Assembly: GCA_948567375.1 (NCBI GenBank)
Contig: OX419757.1
Location: 23,994,001 to 24,058,000, forward strand
Direction of reading: 5' to 3'
Source of the DNA: Lunularia cruciata
Lineage: Eukaryota > Streptophyta > Marchantiopsida > Lunulariales > Lunulariaceae
Length of the DNA: 64,000 bases
Part shown: positions 43,283 through 56,367 of the stretch, piece after piece
How the letters are laid out: every line of letters starts with the position of its first letter
Numbering within the stretch: position 1 is the first letter of the stretch
Program-made: the position numbers and the translations under genes
The notes under the pieces: model-generated
What the model saw: only the letters and a program-made list of their open reading frames with translations
What the model was told of the DNA's origin: nothing
Database searches by the model: none

Positions 43283-45190
43283 TGTGGTACCCACATTTTT
43301 CATTTTGGACAAGTTTAGAAGAAGAAATGCACTATTGAAACCAAATTGAAAGCAAATGGAGAAGAAATGAGTGCAAACTTGTGATTTGATCAGACCCGAG
43401 GAAGTCGACTTCATGTAAGAAGAAGAAGGGCTTGGTTTAGATCAGACCCAAAGAAGCTTACTTTGTGTCAGGGGAGGGAAAAACTCGGATCAGGCGTTAA
43501 GGAGGGCAGACGCCGAAGGAGAAATAGAAGTTGCAGGTCACGATTCTTGCGGGGGTCATATATCAGTGAACACAATTCCAAATCAAGCGTGCTATATCTC
43601 GTTGAAAGCGTCTCGTCTAGGGCTTTCCGTTGCCACCAAAATCGCAAAGTTTGGAGGTCTGTAAAAGAAGTAACAAGCATTTGAAGTTTCTGGAGTAGAT
43701 GTACTTCGGGTCAAAGTGTCTTCGGGTCAATGTGACTTTGGACTTTGTACTTTGGACTTCAGGTTTACATGACTTCGGGTCATAAGACTTTGCCTCAAGA
43801 TGAAGATGACTAAATCAAAGGTAGCTGGACCTCAGAATGCAGTGAAGGTGACTTTGGGAGTTTTGCCAGAGGGATCAGAGGAAGTTAGAAGATGGAAAGA
43901 AGATAGTTAGGATACCCATGACTTCAATTTCAGTTTTGATTGAAGATGGAATAGAAATTGAAGGAGAAATAACAGTAGTGAATAAACCCGAAGTGCAAGA
44001 TCCGACAATAATTGTCTTCGGGTTAGTAACATGAGTGATTAGGGGAAAGTGGGTTACAAATTGAAGGTGTAGATAGTGTACCCATGCTTTCAATTACAAT
44101 ACTTGATGAGGATATAGTAGAATTAGCAAAAGAATTGATAATAGTTAGACCCAAGGTAAGAGAGATAGGAGTGCAGTTGTCTTCGGATTTGACATTTGAT
44201 ACTTTAGAGAAGAGTGGGTCGGGAGATAGAGATTTAGAAGACTTAACTATGATATGAATTTCATATCAAGAAGGAGAAATGTTAGAATTAGTGGAGGAAT
44301 TAGGAGTTGTGAAACCCGAGGACAGAGTAGTAGGAAGTAAGATTACTTCGGGTTTGGGTTTGAAATCCGAGGACAAAGTAGACATTGGATTGGATTAGTA
44401 ACCAATTTGAGATTTGAATAGACAGATATGAAAGGTTGCATTGTCATTCTGGATCTATAGGTTAGAAGAGTTGTTGTAGAACGGTATAGTTGTTAGAATT
44501 GTCGATTGCTTCACTATTTAAGAGTGGCATTCGCAGTCAGATGTTGTTCAGTGCTCATAATTCTGAGAATAGATAAAGAGAAGTGCTGTGAAGTAGTGCT
44601 CGTCGCTTGAGCTTGATTCTAAGTATCAACTTTGCAATTGTGTTTGTGAGTGTTTGGAGAAATTCAAAGTGCAAGTTAGTGTGCTTGTTGGATGTTGGAT
44701 TCCACATCCTGGATCTTCATTCTGTGTGTTTGATCCTGAGTGAAGTGCAATCAAAGCAATGCCTTGATAGATCTGAGAGGAATTGTAGTGTTGGTAGTAT
44801 TCTGCATTTGTGAGTGCAGTGCAAAGTTGATGTGAAGCAATTTTGATTGAGGAAGTTGTGCCTTTAGTGTAGGGGTGGAACACAATTCTGAGGCAAAGTC
44901 GTTTTGCAGTGAAGCGCCGTTTTTGGGAGAGCCTGAATCATCACAATCAAGATTGTTTGGAAGGATTTGATGGAGTTGTGATTAAGAAGTGTGAATTTGT
45001 GACAAGACTGCAAGTCAGTGCTTGTTACTCTCTTTTGGGTGTGGTTTCTACCTGAGAGATTAAAGACGCAACCAAGAAGAACTTAATTGTTACTTTGACT
45101 TTGTATTTGGACATTTTTTACTTGTATCTCTGCGGGAACGAACTTTACTTACCCGATTACCGCAAAAGTGATATAAGCCGGGTTGTCACA
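43283..45190 (+). mobile_element. Solo A LTR, short subtype (1.9 kb), plus strand, target duplication CACTA/CACTG
   Basis: Flanked by CACTA (43278-43282) and CACTG (45191-45195). The B copy at 25255-25265 shows CACTG was the original site. It starts TGTGGTACCCACATTTTTC and ends GGGTTGTCACA. It shares its first 0.6 kb with the other short LTR, not with the long ones, and keeps only a C-terminal remnant of the U3 ORF (about 44160-44400). The TATA-like motif is at 44515-44522. It is the only A insertion here opposite in orientation to B'. Confidence 0.92.
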
Positions 45191-45382
45191 CACTGGCTCA
45201 TCTCCATCATGATCATAGGCTCTAGATAAGAAATCATCATTTGCATGTTTCTTTCCTGGCCTATCCTCAATGGTGTAGTCATACTCAAACAAGAGTATCA
45301 TCCACCTTGGTAGTCTCCCTTCAACATTAGGTTTGTTGAAGATGTACTTCAAAGCCTTGTGACTACCAACATCCTCCAACAC
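45191..45382 (-). pseudogene. B' RNase H remnant fused to Gag-PR by deletion
   Basis: Reading on the minus strand, LEDVGSHK (Gag-PR border of B) passes directly into ALKYIFNKPNVEGRLPRWMI (RNase H). The join is at 45353-45358, on AGCCTT on the plus strand. Relative to B about 2,050 bp (23046-25095) are missing, removing PR, RT and most of RNase H. Confidence 0.85.
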
Positions 45383-46604
45383 ATTGTAGTTTCATTGTTG
45401 CTTTGAAATCAAGAAATCCTCCATCTCTAACTTCTTCCTTGGAGTCTCTATTGTTGATGGTGTTGATGTACAAGTGCTCCTAGTAGACATAGGAGTATCC
45501 TTGCTTGGAGGAAATCCTTGAGAAGAGTGAATATCCTCTACAAAACGAGCTCTCTTCTTCTCTTATGCCAAAAGCTCCAAATTAAGACCCTTGGAGTTTG
45601 AGCACTCTCCCTTCTCATACTTGCTCTCAACCACATCTATGGATGCTATCCTCTTACCTTTGTTTGGATTAGGAGCCACTTGGGTTTCATTACCTCCCTC
45701 TTTCCCTCTATTGGCTCCCTCATAACCCTTCTTCCATGGTAAGTGGAATTTGGGCAATTCTTGTGGATATGGCCTCTTCCTCCACAACCAAAACAATTTC
45801 TATAATTGAAATTGTTGGCTGGTTGGCCTCCTCTATATGAATAGTTTCCATAAATCCTAGGCTCTCTCCCTACATTCTGATCCATCTCTCTCTTCTCCCA
45901 AAATTGCACCACATTGATCTTGAGATATGCAAGTTGTTCTGTGATAGTTTGAAGTGGATCCTTTGGTGGAGGTGAAAGAATTGGAGCAACTACTACTTAT
46001 GGTACAACCCTTGCCACCAAAGTATCAGAAGTTCCACCATACTTGTAGCTTTGAGGAGGATGCACAACCTCCTTCACCACCAAATAACTCTCATCTCCTT
46101 CCAAACTCTCGTCCATACAAATTGCAATCTTGATAGCTTCAACCTTGGAAGAAGGTTTCTCATATTTGACCTTGCTTCTAATTTTTGGAAGTCCTTCCAC
46201 TCCAGATCATCCCCATCATCCCCATCCTTCCTCAACACTATGCAAAATCTGGACTCTAACTTTTCCACTCTTTCCATATAGACCCTCACTTTCTCTCCAT
46301 CTCCTTGTTTGAGAAAGGCAACCTCACTCATCAATCTTTCATAACTCTCATCTAGAAGAAAGTTCTCAATGAGTGCTAAAGTCAAACTCTCCCAAGACTC
46401 TTCTTCTCTATCTCTCCTCTCTCTTTTGGTATTCTGACTCATACCATGTAAGTATTGCATCCTCAAAGAAATCAGGTAATAATGAGGCCCACTCATTCTC
46501 TCTTCTCATTGTTTTCTTTGCAAGCTCTCTTGAAGTCTCTCACAAAGGCCTCCACATCTTCTCCATCCTTGGCAAAGAAAATTGGAAGTTTCCACATCTT
46601 AACC
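45383..46604 (-). pseudogene. B' Gag
   Basis: Colinear with B Gag (21765-23040): the start region near 46604, ESLTLALIENFLLDESYERL, ARVVP, EPRIYGNYSYRGGQPANNFN, and the zinc knuckle CFGCGGRGHIHKNC. Frameshifts near 46200, 46000 and 45800 and a stop near 45563 make it a pseudogene. Confidence 0.83.
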
Positions 46605-46841
46605 CCTCACTATCTTTCTTTTCTCTCAAATCTTTTTTTCTTCTTTTTTTCTTTTCTTTTCTCTCACTCTATAACTAATAGAGTATATACATGACTAACA
46701 CCATCCAAGAATAATCCACTCTAGGGAACACAAAAGGTTTAGGTTGCTCCAAGATTTCTATAGCAACATCAAATCCTAGAGTGCATATTAATCAAACTCT
46801 CATGGATAATTTATCCATAGGTTGAAAGATTATCTCCATCA

Positions 46842-48170
46842 CTAATCTTGAGAACTAGCTGATGAAGGTGGAAGTGTTTCTATAGCTATACAAAGACTCT
46901 CTCCAAGATCCTTCACCAAATTCTCCAAAAGGGCTTTTACTCCACTACACTCATGTCCTTTTGGAAGTCCTTCCACTCCACAAACTTCACACAACTCCTT
47001 GGTCTTAGATCTTCTCCCTCCCAATCTTGGTGAAGAAGGTCCAACATGCAAACCCAAATCAAGTAAGCCTCTCCTTTCCCTCAATCTCTTGCTCTCAAAG
47101 GTCAATGGACATGAGCTTGCCTTATGTCCCTTCTCTCTACATAGAAATCACTTAGACTCACTCTTTCCTCCAAGTGGCATAGGTTTTTAGATCCTCTCAA
47201 CACTCTCTTCAAATTCTATTGTAAACTCTCTTTACCTCAAATCCACCCCTACTATCACCTCAAACCCTTGGGGAACCTTGCTAGTCTCAGTTTCCACTTT
47301 TGATGACCTTCCATATTCCCAAGATGAATCTAAACACTCAAACATGCTTTTTGTTGCTCTCAAACTCCTCATGCATGAGATCTCAACTTTGAAGAATGGA
47401 CCCTTTCTCACAATTTCACTCAAATCTCTCAACTTGTGACTCACAGTCCTCTTAAACTTTGCACACTTGATCACAACTCTAGGGAGTCCCTCCTTGAAAA
47501 ATTTCAGATCTTTTCATCAAGCCATTTGGCCTAGACACCTTTCTAGTCAACTCACATATTTCAGATTTGGTCTAAAAAACACCCCCATCACTTCAAAAAC
47601 TCATAACTCTTTGTGAAAGAATGATCTCTTTCTAATTTTTGTGTCAGCAGGTAGGATACAATGTACTGCATTTTCTTGGAAATTTCAATACAATCCATTG
47701 AAAATTGAAGGAATGGCAGACTCTGTACAATTTTCCAAAGAGTATGTAGTTGCGGGAGGACTTTACCCTATCAACTTTCAAAAATTCTGGCCCAATGTGC
47801 ATAATAGCTTTCACAATAATTCAAAGTGTGATAATGAAGGATAACCTAAGTTATCATGTGTAGAAATTTCAAGCCCAGATCTCAAACTTGAGATTTTACC
47901 CAAAATCACCTAATCTCCAAAATCTGCAATCCATCTCACACAATCTCTCCAAATCCTCTCATGTGTACAAGATGTACAAAATCACTTCAAAGATATCATA
48001 ATGAACTACAGGGTATACAAATAGATATTGGTTCTCTAACATAAGTTCAGCACTCTCCTCTCCTAATATTCTCTCCAAGTGAGCTATCATAGCCTCCTTC
48101 TGCCTAATGTAGAATTGAACGCGCAACATTATCTTGCCTTCTAGAGAGGTCCTGACAATGGAGCCAAAAA
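46842..48170 (-). pseudogene. B' upstream ORF region with a zinc knuckle
   Basis: This matches 20198-21529 of B: the LRVQFYIRQKEAMIAHLERI piece near the PBS, a middle piece (47474-47232) with FECLDSSWEYGRSSKVE, and the CEVCGVEGLPKGHEC cluster near 46970. The knuckle seen in B is partly decayed here. That both copies keep the same blocks supports a real ancestral gene before Gag. Its function is unknown. Confidence 0.6.
48151..48166 (-). other. B' primer binding site
   Basis: TGGCTCCATTGTCAGG on the minus strand, four bases inside the LTR end at 48171, corresponds to the B site at 20202. Confidence 0.7.
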
Positions 48171-48599
48171 TGTGAGCCGGCCTATCTCTCACTCAAGATG
48201 AACCTTTGATAGCTATTATGGTAGTGCACCATGGACTAAGAAGGCAACGAATCCCAACTCCAGCATACACCTCCAAGGCTAACACTCCAAGACTCAAGAC
48301 ATTGCTCACTAGAGAACTCAATGAGAGAGAGATAGTTGCAAATGAAAGGATGATGAGTACCTCCTCACCCCTTGTTTATATACTTGTGAAATAGTTATGT
48401 ACCAAAGTTACTAATTACCATAGTAACTCAAGTTACTAGACTAAAAGTCAAGTAAAGTCAAAAAGTAGAAAGGAATATCCATTCACATGGGCATATTCCA
48501 CTAGCATGTGATCTTATCTTGACCCAACCACTAAGTCAATGATTCCTTCACATGGGCTATCCTTGGATTATAGAAAAATCCAAAAAAAGGCTTGCGGGC
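48171..48599 (-). repeat. B' 5' LTR, inner part
   Basis: B LTR from TGTGAGCCGG to the insertion of a solo A LTR at 48600. It contains the TATA box (48375-48382). The outer part is at 52346-52604. Confidence 0.88.
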
Positions 48600-51500
48600 T
48601 GTGACAACCAGACAAATATCACTTTTGCGGTAATTGGGTAAGTAAAGTTTGTTCTCGTAGAGATACGAGTCAGAATTGGTCAATACAAAGTCAAATAGTA
48701 ACAATGTAGTTCTCCTTGATTACGTCTTTAATCTCTCAGGTAGAAACCACACCCAAAAAAGAGTAACAAGCACTGATTCTTAGTCTTGTCACAAATTCAC
48801 ACTCCTTAATCACAATTCCTTCAACTCTTTCCAAACAATCTTGATTGTGATAATTCAGGCTCTCTCGAAAATGACACTTCACTATAAAACAACTTCACCT
48901 CAGAATTGTGTTCCACCCCTCCACAGAAGGCACAACTTCCTTGATTGAAATTGCTTTACATCAACTTCGCACTACACTCACAAATGTAGAATAATACCAA
49001 CACTACAATTTCTCTCAGATCTGTCAAGGCATTGCTTCAATTGCACTTCACTCAAGATCAAACACACAGAATGAAGATCAAGGGTGCGGCATCCAACATC
49101 CAACAAGCACTTTGACTTGCACTTTGAATTTCTCCACACACTCACAAACACAATTGCAAAGCTGATACTCGGAATCAAGCTCAAGCGACGAGCACTACTT
49201 CACATTACTTTGCTTTATCTATTCTCAGAAATATTGAGCACTGAACAACATAAGACTGCAAATGCCACTCTTAAATAGTGAAGCAATTGACATTTATCTT
49301 CCTAATGTACTTCCTTATGACTATACAAACCTACAGATCCAAAATGACAATGCACCTCTTCATATCTGCCTATTCAAATCTCAAATTGGTTATTAATCCG
49401 ATCTGATGTCTACTTCTTCTTCGGCTTTCAAACCCGATCCCAAAGTAACTTTACTTCCTATTGCTCTATCCTTGGGTTTCATAATTCCTACATCTTCTAC
49501 TAAATCTAATAGTTCTCTTTCTTGATCTGACATTTCATTAGTGGGTAATCTATCTAACTCCTTATCTGTTGACTCACTCTTCTCTAATGCCTCCAATGAT
49601 AACTTCAAAGACATCTGTACTCCTACTTCATCTACTTTGGGTTTTGCTCTAACATCTTTCCGAAGTTTATCTATCTCTAACTTTACCAAATCTAATCTAA
49701 TCATGATATTATCTTCCACTTCTAATATCTTCCTATCTACACAAGTTCTAAGACTAATCAACAATGAGTTCAAATCTGTATCCTTTGTATGTCTCCTCCT
49801 TGTCTCCTACACCAACAACTTCAACTTGTGCAGCCTCGTCTCTTCAATACAAACACTAGCCTCTGTACTTAGCATTGCATTCATCATGATTATGATCTCC
49901 TTCAATGGCTCCAATCTCATCTTCCTTTTGCACTCCCGATCTGCAAGCAAATCTTCCTGGTACATTGTCAATTCTGCTTTGAACTCAGCTTTCATAGTTT
50001 CCTTCTCCTTCTCCTTTTGTACAACCTTCTCTTCCTGATTACGAAGTAACTCTCGTAATCTCTCTTCTTCCCTATATCTCACTGTCAACTCTCCAGAGTT
50101 GCCAAAGTTGCTTCTTCTCTTCTACACTCTCCATCACCCTATCAAGCTCTTGTTCCTTCTTTGCTACCCTCACCATAGCATGGATAATTTCTAGTCTTGA
50201 ATCAACAAACTGCTACTTCAAGATTTCATACTCAGCTACTTGTCTTTCCCTCGCTATGTCACTTTGCTTCACAAGTTCCTCTTGATACTTTGCTTCTCAA
50301 TCACTTGACTCTACACTACTACATCCACTCACAGTATTTCCCTTTCCTCCTCACCTCGGATTATACTCTTCTTCAACTCCGAGTTCTCTTCTTCCAGTCT
50401 TGCTAATACTTGCAACACAGTCTTCACCTCCGGACACTTCAACTGCATCTCCCTCTTCTTGTGCTCTAGCTTTGCCAACAGAGGACACACAACTTCTCAC
50501 AAGTACTCCACTCCATCACTTGCAACTACTTCCACTTGCGGAGTGATCTCCTTCTTTACCTCTTCTTCTCCCAATACTCGCCTTCTTCTCTGTAGTCGTC
50601 GTATCAAAATAGATGCTTCACTTCCCAAACTGGCATTCTCCTCTTCCCTTGCCTTCCTTGGACCTGCTTCACACTTTGCCTTGCACCTTGACCAAACTCC
50701 TCTCTGAATAGTAATCTTCTTCTCCTCCGGCTCAGGCACTTTGTCCTCCAACTTTGCATTACTCTCTTCCTCAAGCTCCAACCAAACTTCTTCTTCTTCT
50801 GCAGGCATTGACTTCATCTCCCCACCTTCATTGCTATCACTACTTGTATCCCCGCTTTGTAGTGTAAGCTTGGGTTCTTCCTCACGTTCCAAGTCTTTGG
50901 ACTTGCACTTGGCTTCACCCTCCAAGTCTTCTTCCGACAACGCGATCACCACCATACCTTTCCTTGGGTTTCCTCTCCTGGTCCTCCGAGGTCTTATCTT
51001 CTCCTTGTTGACTCTGCTTCTTTGACTTTGGAGTACTTACTTTTACCTGTGCACTCTACTTTTATGCGCGTAGTCCTCATCACTGCTTTGGATCTGAAGA
51101 GTATATTGTTGCTCCTCCGCATCAACTTCCTTTCTCAAGTTGGGATGAAAGTGTGACACCATTCTGCTGCGCTCTGCCACATTGAGCAAATTCAACCCAA
51201 GGTAGAAATGTGCTGCAAATGGCATGATGTAGTGTAGAGGCGACTTATCCCACAAATTCCACACCATCTGCCTCGTTCTCCCATGGAAGCACCTCGCCCA
51301 GTTGATGGGTTCTCCTGCAAATATCTTATGGAAGAACACCGCTTGGTGTTTCATCACATAATTCATTCTCTTCGGCTTCAAGATTGCCATGAGAGCACTC
51401 ACTATCCCTCTCTTGACCAGATCCTTGTAACTCTCTACTTTGTACCCATTCTTTGGCCTCTTCAAAGAGAAGGCATCCCTCACTTCTTTGGCTACCTCTC

Positions 51501-52340
51501 CCTTCTCCAAGAACGTGGCACCTTGCTCCGCCCCTGCCTCTCTTCTGAGTTCTAATCTCCAATCTGACTCTATCCAACGAGCCAAATTTCCTCTCTTCTC
51601 CTCTTCCGTGGGGCCATCGGGACATTCACTCTTGATTATCTTGGTCATGAATCTTGGAAAACTCACAATCTATTTCCATGCCAAGAATGTGATCTAAAGT
51701 CAACTCAAGACTTTGATTCTTGCGATCACATCTAACCTCCAATTCGCATGATTTCTCATTGCAAATTTAGAGTTCTTCTTTCTTCCTCCCATCTTTCTTT
51801 CTTCCTCATTGTCTCTTGGGTTTACTCTCTCAAATTCTCCTCTACACACTAGCGCATCTTCAACTCTACTTCCCTTCCCATGATCTCATGCAGGACAACT
51901 CCTCAACGGCAAAGGAAAATTGCTTGACATTGCTTTGTCATTAGCAAAATTTTTATAGAGTTGTGCCTTCTTTGTCTCTCTTCAATTTGAGTTTCTACCA
52001 AGAAATCACACCTCTTGCATGTGCCTGTCACTGTCAAGTGTACTTCACTCGTATGACCACCGGTTTTTGAACGGTTCCTTCTTGAATTTCTTGCCCCAAA
52101 GAAAAGTTGTTACACTATCTTTGCCTCGGATTGAGCACCCCTTGATACAAAGACTTCTTACTTTAGGTTGTATGCTAACAAGGCAAGTCCAAGTACTTCA
52201 CCTTATGACCCAAAGCAACCTTACCTCGGGTTTCATCCTGAAGACTCATTTCTTTGCCTTCTTTGGCCATACAGGCGCAATCCGACTTCTCTATACACTT
52301 CTTCTCCATTTCAAAAAAAACAAAAAATGTGGGTACCACA
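48600..52340 (-). mobile_element. Solo A LTR, long type (3.74 kb), target duplication CGGGC
   Basis: CGGGC occurs at 48595-48599 and 52341-52345, an exact 5-bp duplication. It has family termini. The U3 ORF is inside (49393-51930). The promoter motif CACTATTTAAGAGTGGC lies near 49265-49285. With the CTATT copy, this puts one A LTR in each LTR of B'. Confidence 0.93.
49393..51930 (-). pseudogene. U3 coiled-coil ORF in a solo LTR
   Basis: Colinear with 2849-5479. The best-preserved piece is 51666-51043: FPRFMTKIIKSECPDGP, MAILKPKRMNYVMKHQAVFF, HYIMPFAAHFYLGLNLLNVA. The acidic segment and coiled coil follow (50955-50497, 50088-49807), then the tail EEEVDIRSD ending at 49393. Several stops and frame changes are present. 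Confidence 0.72.
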
Positions 52341-52345
52341 CGGGC

Positions 52346-52604
52346 CCAAGTGTTCTCAACCCTTTCCTCAAAGCCAAACACCTAGGAATAATCCCAAGTC
52401 AACACACTAGAATCCAAAATAGTGGTGCTCATCTTTTCCACTTCCTCTAAAGTAAGGTCCTCTCTATCTTAGCTATGACTAACTCTAGCTAATAATGACT
52501 AATGTAGAACTATCCTTTTTTGCTTTATAAATAATATCTCTCAAGTACTTGTAATATCAAGCTAAATATCACAATACCACACACATGTACAAATGAGTGT
52601 TACA
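52346..52604 (-). repeat. B' 5' LTR, outer part
   Basis: Continues the B LTR after the solo A LTR and ends GAGTGTTACA at 52604 (element-sense start TGTAACACTC). A'' pol follows directly. Confidence 0.88.
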
Positions 52605-54572
52605 AGCTTGAGACTTGATGCCCCTGAAGAATTCCTTCCTTCATTGCAAAGAAGCATTTCTTTAGGTGTAATGACAAGCCGGAAAAACAACACCTTTCAA
52701 AATTTTGGCAAAAGTAATCTCAAACGTACTTCTCTTTGGCCAAACACACAAAATTCACCAATAAAAACTTCCATTAATTTGCAAAAAATCTTTATAAATT
52801 GTATCCGTCATCCGCAAGAAAGTAGTGGGAGCATTACACAACCCAAAGGGCATTTAATTGTAAGCAAATGTGCTCCAATTGGTAGTCAATGTGGTCTTGT
52901 CCTTGTCTTCTCCTTGGATGGATACCTGATTATAGCCTAAAAATCTATCAAGAAAACTATAGCAAGGATGATGATCCTTTCTTGTCAATGCATTCAATTT
53001 GTCAAAATCTTGGTACACTCAAATCTTCCCAGTCTTCTTCTTCTAAACAAAGAAAATGAGGGAAACCCATTCATTGCTCAATACTAGAAAAATTATCCTA
53101 ACTTGCAAGTACTTATAAATTTCATTTTTCATTGAGTGAGTACTTTGGATTCAAGCGTAATTATCTTTGCCAAAGCGGAATTGCACCTTCAATAAGATCA
53201 ATCTAAGGTTCTCCAAATTGTAGGGGATTCTTGGAATTTGATCAATAGACTAGGAAAATACATCTTAGTACTCAATAAACAAGGCAATGTATCTTGCTAA
53301 CTCATCCAAAGTGATTGTCTTTGATATTTTCAAACTTTTTCCTTCAAATAAGACTACATCTTGATAGTCATCAGGATTGATGACTTCTTAACATGGCTGA
53401 CTTGGCTCAAACATGGTTAGATGGAGTTTAGACCTCCTTCCTCCAACTCATTTTCACTTGAGGTGATATCATATGGGTCTTTGTCTTTGACCTCTACCTC
53501 ATAGCATTCTAAGTAATTTACTTGGACTTCTTCAATGAGTCTTTAGAAGACAAAGACATTAAATCTTTGGACTCATCTTCTACATCTTCCAACAAACAAC
53601 AAACATCCCCAAGGTGAGGAACCTTTGTCCAACTCATTGTCACCTACTTTTGGTCTTTGGATGAAACTTCCTTGAACCTCAACTTCTATTGGTGGTTACC
53701 AATCCACAACAACTTGAGCATTGTACAACCAAGGTTTTCCAATCAACAATGGCTAACCAATTTTGGTCATTGGTCTGAACATGATGTAGTGCAATTTGAA
53801 AGGCACTCCACCAATGATTGTGATGATATTCGATAACATGCCCAAAAGTCATCTCCTTGTTTGATCTACAAAATTCAAAATTTGTGGTGTTTTCTCAAAC
53901 GTGTGATAACCCAATCAATGTGTGGTATCTTTTGTCATGATGTTCATACCAAAACCCAAATCAATGGGTACCAAGGTGATCATGCAACCCATGATCTCTA
54001 TATCCACTTTAAGAGATTCCAAATCTTCTTGGTCAATATGATAGATGGCCGGTACTTTCTTGAGAGTTGAACTCAACTACTTCTTGTACCACTTTTTTTC
54101 CTCCCATAATTGCTTAAAAGTAACATTGGTTTGGGTAATGTCAAAATCTGCCATAACATCATATTGTGGTACTCCTTTGAGTTTCACCTTCTTGACCTTG
54201 TTCTTTGGGTTTAAGGTTTTCCCCCTTCTCCAACCTTACTTTGGGTTGCTTTAGAATGGTGACAAGAGTATTGGTGGTCTAGACCTAAGGTACTTTGCAT
54301 TTACCCATCTTAGCTTGGATCACATCCTCTATTTTGGATCTAATGTCAGCCAAAAAAAATAGGAAGTTTCATCTTTGTGTCCTCTTCTAAACTCATCTTG
54401 CAAGTTCTTTGCACCACCTCTTGAATTTCCTTTTGCAAGGCTTTAGCTTTGGCTTTTGCCAAAATTTTCTCATCCTTAGTAGATGGGATTGACTTAGGAT
54501 GTAGTCACTTCACATTTCTTGAAGATGAAGAACTAGTGTTACTTCTTTAGGATCATGCTTCTTCTTTCTTGA
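52605..54572 (-). pseudogene. A'' RT, PR linker, protease and Gag tail (heavily decayed)
   Basis: This aligns in order with 7215-9250 of A2: RT (52605-53150, with CNAPTTFL-like and DRFLG-like blocks), linker (to about 53720), protease (about 53720-54080) and the Lys-rich Gag tail (to 54572). Stops and indels are dense, so no long frame survives. It is visibly more diverged than A2, consistent with A'' being the oldest layer. It is cut at 54573 by an A LTR. Confidence 0.75.
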
Positions 54573-55101
54573 TGTGACAACCTAACAAGTATCATTTTTG
54601 TAATTAGGTAAATAAAGTTTGTTCTCAAAGAGATCCAAGTCAAAACTAGTCAAATACAAAGTAAAATGATCCCAATGTAGTTCTTCTTGTTTGAATCAGG
54701 TAGAAACCACACCCAAAAGAGAGTAATAAGCATTGATTTGCAGTCTGATCACAAATTAACACTCCATAATCACAACTCCATCAAATCTTTCTAAACAATC
54801 TTGATTGTGATCATTCAGTTTTACTTGAAGAAGACTACTTCACTACAAAACAACTTTGCCTTAAAATTGCATTCAACCTCTCAACTAAAGGCACAAATTT
54901 CTCCATCAGAATTGCTTTGCATTGACACCGCATTACACTCACTAATGTAGAATACTATCAACACTACAATTCCTCTCAGATCTATCAAGGCATTGCTTTG
55001 ATTACACTTCAATGAGGATCAAACCCACAAAATGAAGATCAGTGCTATGGAATCCAACATCCATCAAGCATACTAACTTGCACTTTGAAATTCTCCAAAC
55101 A

Positions 55102-55153
<52 letters not shown>

Positions 55154-56008
55154 CACACAAGATTGATACTTGGAATTAAGTAGAAATGACAAGCACTGAG
55201 TTACTGCACTTCACTTTATCAACTTTGAAAATACAAATATTGAACAACACAACACTGCAATTGTTTCCTTTAAATAGGCTAAGCACTTTGACAATTATCT
55301 AACTAATATACCATTTCCTAACAACTTTATCAACCTGTAGTTCCAAAATGACAATGCACCTCTTCATATTTGCCTCTTCAAATCTCAAAATTGCTATTAC
55401 TCTAATCTGATGTCAACCTTGACCTTGGCTTCTAGCCTCAATGTTCCTTCAAGAATTTCCCCTTCTTTGGGTCTCTTTAATTGTATTAAATCTTCTACTC
55501 TTTCTTCTACTTCTTCACTTTGAACTAAAATTGCACTCATGGGCATCCTATCTGCATATTTATCTTCTTACCCACTTCTCTCTAATGTCTTAGAAACCTC
55601 ATCCAAAGTAACTTGCATTCCTACCTCTCTTACTTCACATCGGATATTCTTCTTTGGATTCCAAATTTCATCTAACTCCCTTCTTGCTACATCTCATTTG
55701 AGACAAACATTCTGTCCTACCTCTACCATCTTCATGTCTACCCAATCTCTCAGACTAATCAATAACTTATTCAACTATACGTCCTCTACTTTCTTCTCCC
55801 TTGTTTCTTGTGCTAGTAATCTCAATTCATGCAGTCATGGTTCTTCCAAAATAAAATTTGATATTGTGCTCAACATCGCCTTCACTCTCACTTCTACTTC
55901 CTTGACTCTCTTTGCCTACGTATCTATAGCTTCTCTCTCTCTGCTTGCGACTCCTCCCTATACATCTTCACCTCATCTTCCAACTCTGCCTTTAATGCTT
56001 CTTCTCCT
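54573..56008 (-). mobile_element. Truncated A LTR (R/U5 and ORF C-terminus)
   Basis: It starts on the plus strand TGTGACAACCTAACAAGTATC, a diverged LTR end, and runs to 56008, where a plus-strand A LTR begins. It contains R/U5 and the C-terminal third of the U3 ORF (about 55410-56008), all decayed. The missing part presumably lies beyond the right edge, on the other side of the nested plus-strand elements. Confidence 0.8.
55104..55159. repeat. (CA)n microsatellite inside an A LTR
   Basis: About 28 CA units with one CG interruption near 55147. Other A LTRs have only CACTCACAAACACAA at this spot, so it expanded in this copy. Confidence 0.95.
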
Positions 56009-56367
56009 TGTGGTGCCCACATTTTTGTTTTTTTTTGAAATTAAGGAGAAGAAGTGTATAGAGAAGTTGGATTGTGCTTGTAAGGCCAAAGAAGGCAAAG
56101 AAAAGATTCTTTGGGATGAAACCCAAAGTAAAGTGACTTCGGGGCATAAGGCAAAGTACTCGGAAATGCCCTATCAGCATACAACCCAAAGTAAATTGTC
56201 TTTGTATCGAGGGGAGCTCAACCCGAGGCAAAGGCAGTCTAACAACCTTTCGTCGGGGCAAGAAGTTCAAGAAGGGGCTGTTCAAAAACCGGCGGCCTAT
56301 ACGCACAAAGGTTGATTGACAGTGACAGGTGCATGCCGGAGGTGTGATTTCTTGGTAGAAACTTGAA

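Larger units (their letters stand above)
37428..52604 (-). mobile_element. B-family element B' inserted in A'' pol, carrying three solo A LTRs
   Basis: In element sense: 5' LTR (52604-52346 plus 48599-48171), PBS (48166-48151), upstream ORF, Gag, RNase H/IN and 3' LTR (41900-41259 plus 37474-37428). With its three solo A LTRs removed it is about 5.7 kb, some 2.05 kb shorter than B because PR and RT are deleted. The flanks read TGGCTT on the left and AGCTTG on the right, a near match, and rejoin A'' pol. Confidence 0.9.

Noticed and set aside
27445-54572. Treating the A'' pol pieces as several independent elements
   Set aside because: The pieces (27445-27949, 37243-37427, 52605-54572) are consecutive parts of one pol in the same orientation, and removing the LINE and B' with their target duplications rejoins them.
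55104-55159. (CA)n and the CTCAACTCAACTCAACTC run as CRISPR-like or functional repeats
   Set aside because: They are simple microsatellite-type repeats without spacers, inside degraded LTRs.
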